A stretch of 21,362 nt of DNA from Streptomyces sp. MMG1121 (GCF_001280015.1 NZ_LGDV01000247.1:1-21362), one strand, 5' to 3'. Counted from the first letter of the stretch, positions 1-7,750 are shown. The notes: generated by a model from the sequence alone, not told the origin. Program-made: numbers and translations.

Positions 1-59
1 CCCGTCCCCCTTTCCGCCCACCCCTTCCCCCGGGCGATACGCGTGCATAGGAGCCCGCG

Positions 60-2399
60 ATGAGCGACATGATCACCGCGGACCTGGTCGACCTCGACCT
101 GTCCGCCGACACCAAGGAAGCGGCGGCACGTGCCCTCGCCGAGCGCATGGTGGCCCAGGGCCGGGTGACCGACCTGGAGGGCTTCCTCGCCGACGTGGCC
201 GCCCGCGAGGCCCAGATGCCGACCGGCCTCGACGGCGGCATCGGCATCCCGCACTGCCGCAGCGCCCACGTCACCGAGCCGACCCTCGCCTTCGGCCGCA
301 GCGCCGCCGGCATCGACTTCGGCGCCCCGGACGGCCCGGCCGACCTCATCTTCCTGATCGCCGCCCCCGCCGGCGCCGACGACGCCCACCTCACCATCCT
401 CTCCTCACTGGCCCGCCAGCTGATGAACACCGAGTTCACCTCCGCCCTGCGGGCGGCGGCCGACACGCAGACGGCGGCGGCGCTGATCCGCGGGGACGAG
501 CCGCCGGCGGCGATGCGAGCGGCGGCGGATGCTTCGGGGGAGGGCGCGGAAGGAACGGCTGGCACGGCGGTCGGCGCGGAGGGCGCGGGCGGCGCTGCTG
601 ACGCGGGGAGCGCCGGGAGTGCGGGGGTGGCCGGGGGCGCGGCGACCGGCGCGGGCGCCGGGGGTGTGGCGAGTGCCGGGGGTGCGGGGGGTGTTGAAGG
701 CGCTGGCGGCGCGCAGAGCACGCCGAGCGCCGATCAGGGCGCCGTGAGCGCCTCCAAGGACACCGCTGCGACGCCGGTGGCGGCCTCCGCCGGCGCCGCA
801 GCGGGCACTACGGCAGAGCAGGCGCAGAGCGCGTCCGCCCCGGCACAGGCGACCCCCGCGGGCGCCGGCTCCGGCGCGGACGTTGCCGAGCGCCCCTTCC
901 GTATCGTCGCCGTCACCTCCTGCCCGACCGGCATCGCGCACACCTACATGGCGGCCGAGTCCCTGGAGAACGCGGGGCGCGACGCGGGCGTCGAGCTGAT
1001 CGTCGAGACGCAGGGCTCGGCCGGCTTCACCCGGCTCGACCCGGCGGTGATCGCCGCGGCAGACGGAGTGATCTTCGCCCATGACGTCCCGGTGCGCGAC
1101 AAGGAGCGCTTCGCAGGCAAGCCGACCGTCGACGTCGGAGTGAAGGCGGGCATCAACCGCCCCGCCGAACTCATCGGCGAGGTGCGCGAGAAGGCGGCGC
1201 GCGGCGAGGCGAGCGCCCCGACGTCCGCGCCGGCCGGAACGCCGGTCGACCGCGCGGGCGACTCCACCGAGGGCTACGGCACCAAGCTCCGCAAGTGGCT
1301 GATGTCCGGCGTGAGCTACATGGTCCCGTTCGTCGCAGCGGGCGGCCTCCTCATCGCCCTGGGCTTCGCGATCGGCGGCTACCAGATCAACAAGGCGCCC
1401 TCGGTGATGGACCACTTCATCTGGACCCAGACGGACAGCTGGGGCGCCCTGCTGTTCCAGATCGGCCAGGTGTCCTTCAACTTCCTCATCCCGGTCCTGG
1501 CCGGCTACATCGCCTACGGCATGGCCGACCGGCCCGGCCTGGTACCCGGCTTCGTCGGCGGCGCGATCTCACTGACCATCAACGCGGGCTTCCTCGGCGG
1601 CCTGGCGGCCGGTCTGATCGCCGGTGGCGTGGTGATGGCGATCCAGAAGGTGCGGATCCCCGCGGCGTTGCGCGGCATCATGCCGGTGGTGGTGATCCCG
1701 CTGATCTCCGCGGCGATCGTCGGATTCCTGATGTTCGTCGTGATCGGCAAGCCCATCGCCACCGCCCAGAAGGGCATGACCGACTGGCTGAACGGCCTCA
1801 CCGGCACCAATGCCGTCCTGCTCGGCGCCCTGCTCGGCCTGATGATGTGCTTCGACCTGGGCGGCCCGGTCAACAAGGTCGCCTACACCTTCGCCACCGC
1901 CGGCATCGCCGTCTCCAACCCCAGCGACTCCGCGATGAAGATCATGGCCGCGGTGATGGCGGCCGGCATGGTCCCGCCGTTGGCGATGGCCCTGGCCACC
2001 ACCGTGCGCGGCAAGCTCTTCACCCAGACCGAGCGCGAGAACGGCAAGGCCGCCTGGGTCCTGGGCGCCTCCTTCATCTCCGAGGGCGCGATCCCGTTCG
2101 CGGCGGCGGACCCGCTGCGGGTCATCCCGTCCGCCATGGTCGGCGGCGCGCTCACCGGAGCCCTGTCCATGACCTTCGGCGCCACCCTGCGCGCCCCGCA
2201 CGGCGGCATCTTCGTGGTCCCGCTGATCGGCAACCCGTTCCTCTATCTGATCGCCATCGCGGCCGGCGTCTGCGCCACGACGGCCCTGGTCGTCCTCCTC
2301 AAGGGCATGCGCAAGCAGACCTCCGAGCCCACGGGCACCGACCCCGCCACGAACCCGACCACGCCCCAGAAGGAGACCAAGCAGCCGGTGGCGGCCTGA
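60..2399 (+). CDS. fruA: Fructose-specific PTS permease, EIIABC fusion
   Basis: This membrane permease imports fructose and phosphorylates it to fructose-1-phosphate, using phosphate from PEP passed through EI and HPr. The 779 residues show EIIA (about 5-147) with phospho-acceptor His65 in GIPHCR. A low-complexity Ala/Gly/Ser linker follows (about 148-276). EIIB (about 279-383) has its phospho-cysteine Cys288 in VTSCPTGIAHTYMAAE. EIIC (about 408-755) is multi-helical and includes the GGPVNKVAYTF and SEGAIPFAA segments typical of the fructose family; the tail is Pro/Thr-rich. The ATG has an AGGAG ribosome site at 49-53, 6 nt away. Bases 1-59 hold no certain gene; an open frame ends at TAG 48-50 and could be the end of an upstream fru gene such as fruK, but it looks non-coding. 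The linker seems longer than usual for the family. Function is secure. Confidence 0.96.
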   Translation: MSDMITADLVDLDLSADTKEAAARALAERMVAQGRVTDLEGFLADVAAREAQMPTGLDGGIGIPHCRSAHVTEPTLAFGRSAAGIDFGAPDGPADLIFLIAAPAGADDAHLTILSSLARQLMNTEFTSALRAAADTQTAAALIRGDEPPAAMRAAADASGEGAEGTAGTAVGAEGAGGAADAGSAGSAGVAGGAATGAGAGGVASAGGAGGVEGAGGAQSTPSADQGAVSASKDTAATPVAASAGAAAGTTAEQAQSASAPAQATPAGAGSGADVAERPFRIVAVTSCPTGIAHTYMAAESLENAGRDAGVELIVETQGSAGFTRLDPAVIAAADGVIFAHDVPVRDKERFAGKPTVDVGVKAGINRPAELIGEVREKAARGEASAPTSAPAGTPVDRAGDSTEGYGTKLRKWLMSGVSYMVPFVAAGGLLIALGFAIGGYQINKAPSVMDHFIWTQTDSWGALLFQIGQVSFNFLIPVLAGYIAYGMADRPGLVPGFVGGAISLTINAGFLGGLAAGLIAGGVVMAIQKVRIPAALRGIMPVVVIPLISAAIVGFLMFVVIGKPIATAQKGMTDWLNGLTGTNAVLLGALLGLMMCFDLGGPVNKVAYTFATAGIAVSNPSDSAMKIMAAVMAAGMVPPLAMALATTVRGKLFTQTERENGKAAWVLGASFISEGAIPFAAADPLRVIPSAMVGGALTGALSMTFGATLRAPHGGIFVVPLIGNPFLYLIAIAAGVCATTALVVLLKGMRKQTSEPTGTDPATNPTTPQKETKQPVAA

Positions 2400-2473
2400 C
2401 CGCCGCACCACCCCGCCCTGCGCCTTGTCCCTTTAGTTCGCTGTGAGTTGTTCACGGCACCTGCGAGATACGT

Positions 2474-2503
2474 CACGGTCCGGGGCCAAAGTCCCGGACC
2501 GTG
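2474..2503 (+). terminator. Hairpin after fruA
   Basis: A perfect 11-bp inverted repeat (CACGGTCCGGG at 2474-2484 against CCCGGACCGTG at 2493-2503) with an 8-nt loop lies 75 nt past the fruA stop. No U-tract follows, which is common for streptomycete terminators. Because it ends 16 nt before the next start codon, it could instead be a leader element or operator of the small downstream gene. Confidence 0.6.
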
Positions 2504-2519
2504 GTGTGTACTGGGACGC

Positions 2520-2771
2520 ATGCCTGAGCACGTCCCGACTCTCCAGCTGATCGGCGTGGCCGTCCTCGCTGTGGCGACCGTCGTCTGGGCCGTCGTCCTG
2601 CTGCGCCTGCTGGGCCGCGCCGGCCTCCAGGCCCCCGCCCGGCGCACCAGGACCCCCCTTCCGGCTCTGCCGCGTCAGACCCGGGTCGGCCCCGCGCTGG
2701 AGTCCGTCGAGCTGACTCCCGCGGAACAGGACGCGTTCGCGGGCCTGGCGCGGCGAATCGCCGGCGGCTGA
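2520..2771 (+). CDS. Small single-TM protein, unknown function
   Basis: This is an 83-residue protein with one hydrophobic helix at about residues 8-31 (LQLIGVAVLAVATVVWAVVLLRLL), then a basic, proline-rich stretch and a C-terminal segment ending in VELTPAEQDAFAGLARRI. I do not recognise a named family. The layout suggests a small inner-membrane protein with a cytoplasmic tail. I chose ATG 2520 over the longer frame from 2448 because the longer frame would translate the hairpin at 2474-2503, and because GGGA lies just before 2520. Codon third positions are GC-rich after 2520, which supports coding. It is co-directional with fruA but separated from it by the hairpin. Confidence 0.7.
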   Translation: MPEHVPTLQLIGVAVLAVATVVWAVVLLRLLGRAGLQAPARRTRTPLPALPRQTRVGPALESVELTPAEQDAFAGLARRIAGG

Positions 2772-2847
2772 CGACAGAAGAGCGCCCACAGCGCTCAGCG
2801 CCGCTCACAGACCGCGAGAGCCGGGCGCACACGCCCCCGCCCGCCCG

Positions 2848-3594
2848 CTAGCCCTGCCGCGACGCGCGCCGCTCCATGGCGTCCCGGGCCGCGTCCTCCG
2901 ACGTGTAGACCTCGCACATGTGCCGCCCGTCGGGTGTCGCCGTGTGCTCGACCTCCCACAGGGAGACCTCGCTCCCGTCCGGCAACAGGAACGCGTGCTC
3001 GTACAACGCGTAGCTCAGCCCCACCCGTCCGGCTCGCCCCGGGCGCCCGAACGCCTGCGTGATCTCGTGCGCGGTCGCCGTAGCCAGCAGCGCCGCTGTC
3101 TCCGCGCCGGGCTGGTCCGGATTCTCCGCGCGGCGCAGAAGCCGGCGCGCGTGGTCCGCCGAGTCGTCGGAGGCGAACACGTGCCGGGGCTCGGGAATCG
3201 CCCACAGTCGCATCAGCGCCGGCAGCTCGAACTCCGGTGAGTCCGGCGGCAGCCCGAGCCGCGCCGTGGCCGCCTGCAGCTCCTCCTCGTCGACGTACAC
3301 CTCGTGCTCCGGGGCGCCGCCCGGCGTGGAGTTGTGGACGAGCTCCCACAGCGTGACCGCCGAGCCGTCCACGAGCAGCCAGGCGTGCCGGTACGTCTCC
3401 CGGTGCAGCCCCGAGCTGTGGTACGCGGAGTGCAGCGAACTGTCGTGCGCCAGCGCGCAGTCGAGCTGCCGTATCACCTCGTCCGGCAGCTCAAAGGAGT
3501 TCAGGGCACGGCCGAGGAGTCGCGCGAGATGCTCCTCCGGAGACTCGGGCGACTCGGCTGGTTCGTACGCTGCTGTCTCGTACGGAACGCTCAA
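2848..3594 (-). CDS. DUF6227-like protein with two internal repeats
   Basis: This is a soluble 248-residue protein with no signal peptide or TM segment. From memory it matches a Streptomyces family annotated DUF6227, of unknown function. It is built from two copies of one unit. Residues 62-112 (RETYRHAWLLVDGSAVTLWE, then a HEVY strand and an acidic helix) match residues 192-243 (YALYEHAFLLPDGSEVSLWE, then CEVY and an acidic helix). The preceding helices at 22-50 and 148-176 also correspond. The start is TTG at 3594, with GGGAG 5 nt upstream; the in-phase sequence MSVPYET is the usual N-terminus as I recall it. It is convergent with the small membrane gene at 2520-2771 and downstream of the L,D-transpeptidase terminator. 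Confidence 0.85.
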   Translation of the reverse strand: MSVPYETAAYEPAESPESPEEHLARLLGRALNSFELPDEVIRQLDCALAHDSSLHSAYHSSGLHRETYRHAWLLVDGSAVTLWELVHNSTPGGAPEHEVYVDEEELQAATARLGLPPDSPEFELPALMRLWAIPEPRHVFASDDSADHARRLLRRAENPDQPGAETAALLATATAHEITQAFGRPGRAGRVGLSYALYEHAFLLPDGSEVSLWEVEHTATPDGRHMCEVYTSEDAARDAMERRASRQG

Positions 3595-3651
3595 GGCATC
3601 TCCCGGCGTTGCTGCATGTCACCTTGTGGGTGCATACCGTAGCCCCTCGGT

Positions 3652-3666
3652 CGGACATCATGTCCG
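3652..3666. promoter_or_regulatory. 15-nt palindrome upstream of the DUF6227-like gene
   Basis: CGGACATCATGTCCG is a perfect 7+1+7 palindrome, 58-72 nt upstream of the TTG start at 3594. That is the right distance for an operator at or near the gene's promoter. No regulator is identified from the motif, and chance or a small hairpin are alternatives. Confidence 0.35.
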
Positions 3667-3699
3667 GGAACCGAGAAAACGTACGCCGGGAAAACGCGC

Positions 3700-3728
3700 G
3701 GGCCGCGCGAGAAGTTCCCGCGCGGCCC
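3700..3728 (-). terminator. Rho-independent terminator of the L,D-transpeptidase gene
   Basis: A perfect 10-bp GC stem (GGGCCGCGCG at 3700-3709 with CGCGCGGCCC at 3719-3728) and 9-nt loop lies 23 nt beyond the stop at 3752. In the minus-strand direction it is followed by a short T run (CGCGCGTTTTCC). Confidence 0.75.
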
Positions 3729-3751
3729 TACATCACGTCAAAAGTCGCCGC

Positions 3752-4963
3752 TCAGGAGGCGCTTCCGGCGGTCCAGGCGCTCCACGACATGTTCCAGCCG
3801 TTGAGCCCGTTGTCCGGGGCGATCGTCGTGTCGGGGGAGTTCTTCACGATCACGACGTCCCCGACGAGCGAGTTGTCGTAGAACCACTTGGCCGAGGTGT
3901 CGCCCTGCGCCCCCTGCACGTCCGCGAGCCCGACACAGCCGTGGCTGGTGCCCGCGCGACCGAAGGGCGGGTTGCCCTTGCTGTACCAGTAGTTGCCGTG
4001 GATGAACGTCCCCGACGACGACAGCCGCATCGCATGCGGCACGTCCGGGATGTCGTACTCCCCGCCGAAGCCGACCGTCGAGCCGTTCATGCGCGTCTGC
4101 ACGAACTTCTCGGAGATCACCATCTGCCCGTTGTACGTCGTGTGCTCCGCGCTGCCCGCCGAGATCGGCACGGTCTTGATCGTCTTGCCGTCCCGCACGA
4201 CCGTCATCATCTGCGTGTTGGCGTCGACGGTGGACACCTGCGACCGTCCGACGGTGAAGGAGACGGTCTTCTTCTGCACCCCGTAGACACCGTTCGCGCC
4301 CTGGACCCCGTCCAGGTCGATCTTCATCGTGACCTTGGAGCCGGCCTTCCAGTAGTCCTGCGGCCGGAAGTCCAGCCGCTGGTCCCCGAACCAGTGCCCG
4401 ACCACCTGCTGACCACTGCTGGAGTTGACCGTGATGTGTGACTGCACGGCCTTCTTGTCGGTGATCGACTTGTCGAAGGTGAACGACACCGGCATGCCCA
4501 CCCCGACCGTGCTGCCGTTGTCCGGCGTGTACGTGCCGATGAAGCTGTTCGCCGACGTGACGGTGGTGAAGATGGCGTTGGCCGCCGCGGTACGCCCGTT
4601 CGCGTCCTTCGCGGTCGCGTCTATCTCGTACTTCGTCCCGCGATCCAGCTGCTGCTTCGGCTTCCAGCTGCTGCCGTCCGCCGATATCGCCCCGGCCACG
4701 GTCTGCCCGGACCCCGCCACGGTCATCTTCACGTCGGTCAGCTTGCCGTCGCTGACCTTCACGCCGGTGGCGTTGATGGACGCGCTGGTCGAACCGTCCT
4801 TCGCCGAGATCGCGATCTTCGCCGTCGACGTCTTGGGGGAGTCCTTGCCGTCGCCGTTGGTCGCGTTGGCGCTGCCGCCGCAGGCGGTCAGGGTGAGGGC
4901 GCCGACCACCAGGGCGGCACAGGCCCCCAATGCGCGCCGCGCTGCAATGTCCGGCGTTGTCAC
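3752..4963 (-). CDS. L,D-transpeptidase lipoprotein with Ig-like domains
   Basis: This predicted surface lipoprotein forms 3-3 (L,D) cross-links in peptidoglycan. From the chosen start it has 403 residues. A signal sequence (IAARRALGACAALVVGALTL) ends in lipobox LTAC with lipidated Cys28. An acidic or serine-rich spacer leads to two Ig-like beta domains (about 45-135 and 136-239) and then a YkuD catalytic domain (about 240-376). The active site is His322 (FIHGNYW), His341 and Cys343 (TSHGCVGL). The Gly after CV replaces the Arg/Asn of the textbook motif. A short Trp-rich tail follows. I chose GTG 4963 because GGAG sits 6 nt upstream at 4970-4973. ATG 4981 (409 aa) is the alternative but lacks a ribosome site. 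Family assignment is secure. Confidence 0.92.
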   Translation of the reverse strand: MTTPDIAARRALGACAALVVGALTLTACGGSANATNGDGKDSPKTSTAKIAISAKDGSTSASINATGVKVSDGKLTDVKMTVAGSGQTVAGAISADGSSWKPKQQLDRGTKYEIDATAKDANGRTAAANAIFTTVTSANSFIGTYTPDNGSTVGVGMPVSFTFDKSITDKKAVQSHITVNSSSGQQVVGHWFGDQRLDFRPQDYWKAGSKVTMKIDLDGVQGANGVYGVQKKTVSFTVGRSQVSTVDANTQMMTVVRDGKTIKTVPISAGSAEHTTYNGQMVISEKFVQTRMNGSTVGFGGEYDIPDVPHAMRLSSSGTFIHGNYWYSKGNPPFGRAGTSHGCVGLADVQGAQGDTSAKWFYDNSLVGDVVIVKNSPDTTIAPDNGLNGWNMSWSAWTAGSAS

Positions 4964-5217
4964 GGGCTGCTCCAGGTTCATGTGATGTGCGTGATCCGTT
5001 CCAGTGCGTGAAGAAAGAGTGCAACGGCGCCCGGCAAGGTTCCCTCCAACTCCCGTGAACGCCATCACGTGACAAAACCGCGACAATCCAGCTCCACCAG
5101 GCGCCCCGCGCCGCCCCTCGCCGAGCCGTTGTCCTCAACGTGATGCGGGACTCGGGACATTGACGCGGGGCGCGACGGGCCAGGCGCGAGCCGGCACACC
5201 CCGCACCCGAGCCGTCC

Positions 5218-6246
5218 CTACGATGCCCCGTACAACTCCCCGTACGACGGCCACACTCCGCCCGGCCCGTCGACCGACTCGGCAGCGCGCACGCCCCGGA
5301 CGATCGCGCGCGTCACGAGATCCGCGCCGGCGGCCAGGATGTCGTTGAGCGCCAAGGGATGCTCGGCGAGCGGGTGGGCGCCGGTCGCCAGCGCGAACAC
5401 CGTGTCCCCGTCGTGCATGAGGTGCACCGGCCGTACAGCGCGCGCGATCCCGTCGTGCGCCGTCCCGGCCAGCTTCTGCGCCTGCGCCATGGAGAGGCCC
5501 GCGTCGGTCGCGACCACCGCGAGCGTCGTGTTGAGCGGGGGTGGCGCGTTTTTGGCGGCGGCTTCGTCAAGGCGTCGGCGCGCGGCCTCGAGCACGCGCT
5601 CCTCCGGATACTCCACCCGCCCCCGCAACAACAGCTCTCCGTACAGCGCACCCGTACTGGAATCCACTACGGCCCCCGCCGCGTTCACCACCGCCAGCGC
5701 GGCCACGGTGATCCCCGAGTCGAGCACCGTGCTCGCGGTGCCCACCCCGCCCTTGAGCCGCCCCGCCACGGCGCCCGCGCCGGCCCCGACGCACCCTTCC
5801 GGCACCCGGACCCCCAGCGCAGTCGCCGCCGCGGCTTCGACCGCCGTACGTCCTGTCGCCGCGTCGGGCCGCGCACGGAAGTTCCCCCCACGCCCCAGAT
5901 CGAAGAGGCACGCGGTGGGCACGACCGGCACTACGTGCGCCGGATCCGGCCCCACGCGCACTCCGCGACCCTGCTCCTCCAGCCAGGCCATCACCCCGGA
6001 CGACGCGTCGAGCCCGTACGCGCTGCCTCCGGTCAGCACGATCGCGTCGACTCGTTGCACCACATTGCGCGGGTCGAGCGCGTCGGTCTCCTTGGTGCCG
6101 GGGCCGCCGCCGCGCACGTCCACGGCGGCGACGGCACCGCCCTCGGGAGCGAGGACGACCGTGGTGCCGGTGAGCCAGCCGTCCCCTCGGCGGGTGGCGT
6201 GCCCCACCCGCACCCCGGCCACGTCCGTCAATGCGTCAACTGTCAT
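5218..6246 (-). CDS. P1/S58-family Ntn-hydrolase (DmpA/NylC fold)
   Basis: This 342-residue member of the DmpA/NylC family should be an autoprocessing N-terminal-nucleophile hydrolase acting on amides or peptides such as N-terminal aminopeptidase substrates or amide oligomers. The predicted self-cleavage is Asn239-Thr240 in PLNTTLAVVATDA. The other active-site positions fit NylC spacing: Lys165 in RLKGGVGTAS, Asn188 in VNAAG, and the acidic pair Asp279/Asp281 in HDGDTVFA. The N-terminal DVAGVRVGH and GGSAYGLDA segments are also family signatures. There is no signal peptide, so it is cytoplasmic. The ATG at 6246 has no clear ribosome site and lies 37 nt after the ltrA stop on the same strand, so it may be read from an ltrA transcript. 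The physiological substrate cannot be told. Confidence 0.9.
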   Translation of the reverse strand: MTVDALTDVAGVRVGHATRRGDGWLTGTTVVLAPEGGAVAAVDVRGGGPGTKETDALDPRNVVQRVDAIVLTGGSAYGLDASSGVMAWLEEQGRGVRVGPDPAHVVPVVPTACLFDLGRGGNFRARPDAATGRTAVEAAAATALGVRVPEGCVGAGAGAVAGRLKGGVGTASTVLDSGITVAALAVVNAAGAVVDSSTGALYGELLLRGRVEYPEERVLEAARRRLDEAAAKNAPPPLNTTLAVVATDAGLSMAQAQKLAGTAHDGIARAVRPVHLMHDGDTVFALATGAHPLAEHPLALNDILAAGADLVTRAIVRGVRAAESVDGPGGVWPSYGELYGAS

Positions 6247-6283
6247 GGGGCAAGTCTGGCCCGCCCGGGCGGCTGCCGAGGGC

Positions 6284-7522
6284 TCAGCCGGCCGATGCGC
6301 CGGCGCTCGCCGTACGCTCTCGGCGGGCCATGCGCGCTGTCAGCGTCACTCCGGTCGCCACCGCGGCCGCGGACACGAGCCCCGCCGCGAGCACCGCCCA
6401 GTCACCCAGGAAAGTGCAGCAGATCACCAGAAGCGCCGTGACCGGCAACACCAGCTGCTGGGCGATGCCGACCTTGAAGTGCCGCGAGTGCAGCGCCCAC
6501 ACGGTCAGCAGATACAGCGCAGTGGGCAGAGTCACGGCCGCCGAGGCGGACAGCGCGGAGATGTGTGTTTTGCCGACCGCCTGCTCCACGGTCACCTCCA
6601 GTCCGGCGCCGATCGCCGCGGCCGAGGCGAAGATCAGGTAGTGGCCGTAACCCCAGAGGAACGCCTGCCCGTTGGAGCGCAGGTGGCCGTGGATGGGCAC
6701 CACGAAGTAGATCCACCAGGCGGAGAAGACGATCAGAAGGCCGCCCGCTGCGATCGGCAGCAGCTCGCCCAGCGCGTCGTGCTCGTCCACGGCCGACTTC
6801 ACGGCGACCGTCGCCGCGGAGACCGTCTCCCCGAGCACGATGATGGTGAACAGGCCGTACCGCTCGGCGATGTGATGCGGGTGCCAGGAGGTCTCGTAGT
6901 CCTTCTCGGCGTACAGCGGCACGCACATCTCCGCGATCGCCATCACGAGGAACACCCAGGGCCGGGCGGGCTCAGGCAGCAGCACCAGCCCGAGCCAGCC
7001 GACCAGGCAGAGGAGCACGCCGCCGGCGTAACGGAGCGCCATGGTTCTCTCCGCGCCCGCGGCCGATCTCGCGGCTCTCAGCCACTGCGCGGCCATTGCC
7101 AGCCGCATGATCAGGTAGCCGAGCCAGAGCACCAGGTAGTCGTGATGTTGGAAGGCCTGGGAGATGCCGGCGGCAAGCACGAGCACGCCGGCGATCTGCA
7201 CCAGGGTGACGACCCGGTAGAGCGGGTCGTCGTTGTCGTAGGCCGAGGCGAACCAGGTGAAGTTCATCCAGGCCCACCAGATGGCGAAGAACTGCATGGC
7301 GTAGTTGAGGATTCCCCCGCCCGCGTGCCCTTCCGCGACGGCGTGCACCAGCTGCACGCCCGCCTGCGCGATCGCCACGACGAAGCACAGGTCGAAGAAG
7401 AGTTCCAGCGGGGACGAGACCCGGTGGCCTTCGTCGCGCCCGCGTGCGGTGAGCCGCCGCAGGAGTCCGGGAGACTGGGGCGCGCCCGGGGAGGCGGGCG
7501 CCGGAGCGGAACTCGACGTCAT
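6284..7522 (-). CDS. ltrA: LtrA-family (low temperature requirement A) membrane protein
   Basis: This 412-residue polytopic membrane protein has about ten hydrophobic helices. The family hallmark lies just before the first helix: RVSSPLELFFDLCFVVAIAQ at about residues 34-53. Later segments (WWAWMNFTWFASAYDNDD, ERYGLFTIIVLGETVSAATV) are also characteristic. The family was named from a Listeria gene needed for growth at low temperature; the biochemical role is unknown. Start ATG 7522 has GGGAG directly upstream with unusually short spacing, and the first 35 residues are Ser/Pro/Ala-rich. It is divergent from the pyruvate formate-lyase gene, and a Rex operator lies 35 bp upstream of its start codon, so redox control is plausible. 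The family is secure and the function unknown. Confidence 0.9.
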   Translation of the reverse strand: MTSSSAPAPASPGAPQSPGLLRRLTARGRDEGHRVSSPLELFFDLCFVVAIAQAGVQLVHAVAEGHAGGGILNYAMQFFAIWWAWMNFTWFASAYDNDDPLYRVVTLVQIAGVLVLAAGISQAFQHHDYLVLWLGYLIMRLAMAAQWLRAARSAAGAERTMALRYAGGVLLCLVGWLGLVLLPEPARPWVFLVMAIAEMCVPLYAEKDYETSWHPHHIAERYGLFTIIVLGETVSAATVAVKSAVDEHDALGELLPIAAGGLLIVFSAWWIYFVVPIHGHLRSNGQAFLWGYGHYLIFASAAAIGAGLEVTVEQAVGKTHISALSASAAVTLPTALYLLTVWALHSRHFKVGIAQQLVLPVTALLVICCTFLGDWAVLAAGLVSAAAVATGVTLTARMARRERTASAGASAG

Positions 7523-7556
7523 GTCTCCCAGGACAGCAGAAAACCGCCCCAAAATC

Positions 7557-7574
7557 TTGTGAACGGATTCACAA
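7557..7574. promoter_or_regulatory. Rex (NADH/NAD+ redox repressor) operator
   Basis: TTGTGAACGGATTCACAA matches the streptomycete Rex operator consensus TTGTGAANNNNTTCACAA at every fixed position. Rex leaves its site when NADH rises, as under oxygen limitation, and controls genes such as cydABCD. The site lies 35 bp upstream of the ltrA ATG and 176 bp upstream of the pflB ATG, in their shared intergenic region. Confidence 0.85.
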
Positions 7575-7579
7575 ATGGA

Positions 7580-7599
7580 CGGGGGTCTAATGTCCCGAA
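7580..7599. promoter_or_regulatory. DosR/DevR-like (dormancy regulator) box
   Basis: CGGGGGTCTAATGTCCCGAA matches 16 of 20 positions of the mycobacterial DosR consensus TTSGGGACTWWAGTCCCSAA. The right half (GTCCCGAA) is perfect and the left half is weaker (GGGTC for GGGAC). It begins 5 bp after the Rex operator. Streptomyces encode DevR/OsdR-type response regulators, so an activator site for hypoxic expression of pflB, ltrA or both is plausible. The call rests on motif match alone. Confidence 0.5.
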
Positions 7600-7750
7600 C
7601 AAAACTCCAGTTCAGAGGGTTCTTCTTCGGTTTCGGCCGACGCGCGCAGGGACCTTCGGGCATCGATCCGGGACCAACGCGGCTCCCGGGCCGCTCCGCA
7701 CGGGCGTGTAATGGAGTCGTGGCGACCACCCGATGCGGAAGGTGCGGGTC

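Noticed and set aside
3059..4441. A 460-codon plus-strand frame opposite the DUF6227-like and L,D-transpeptidase genes
   Set aside because: It is a shadow frame: serine and arginine runs, no ribosome site, and it crosses the intergenic terminator at 3700-3728.
5065..5072. TCACGTGA palindrome upstream of the L,D-transpeptidase as a regulator site
   Set aside because: An 8-bp palindrome is expected by chance at this GC content, and no consensus it fits is convincing; a sigma-E-like GGAAC nearby lacked a matching -10.
5339..7711. A 790-codon plus-strand frame opposite the P1 hydrolase and ltrA
   Set aside because: It is rich in Arg/Pro/Ser without domains; both genes on the other strand have clear catalytic or family motifs.
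7733..7750. ATG 7733 as the pflB start
   Set aside because: It has no ribosome site; ATG 7751 has GGAAGG at proper spacing.
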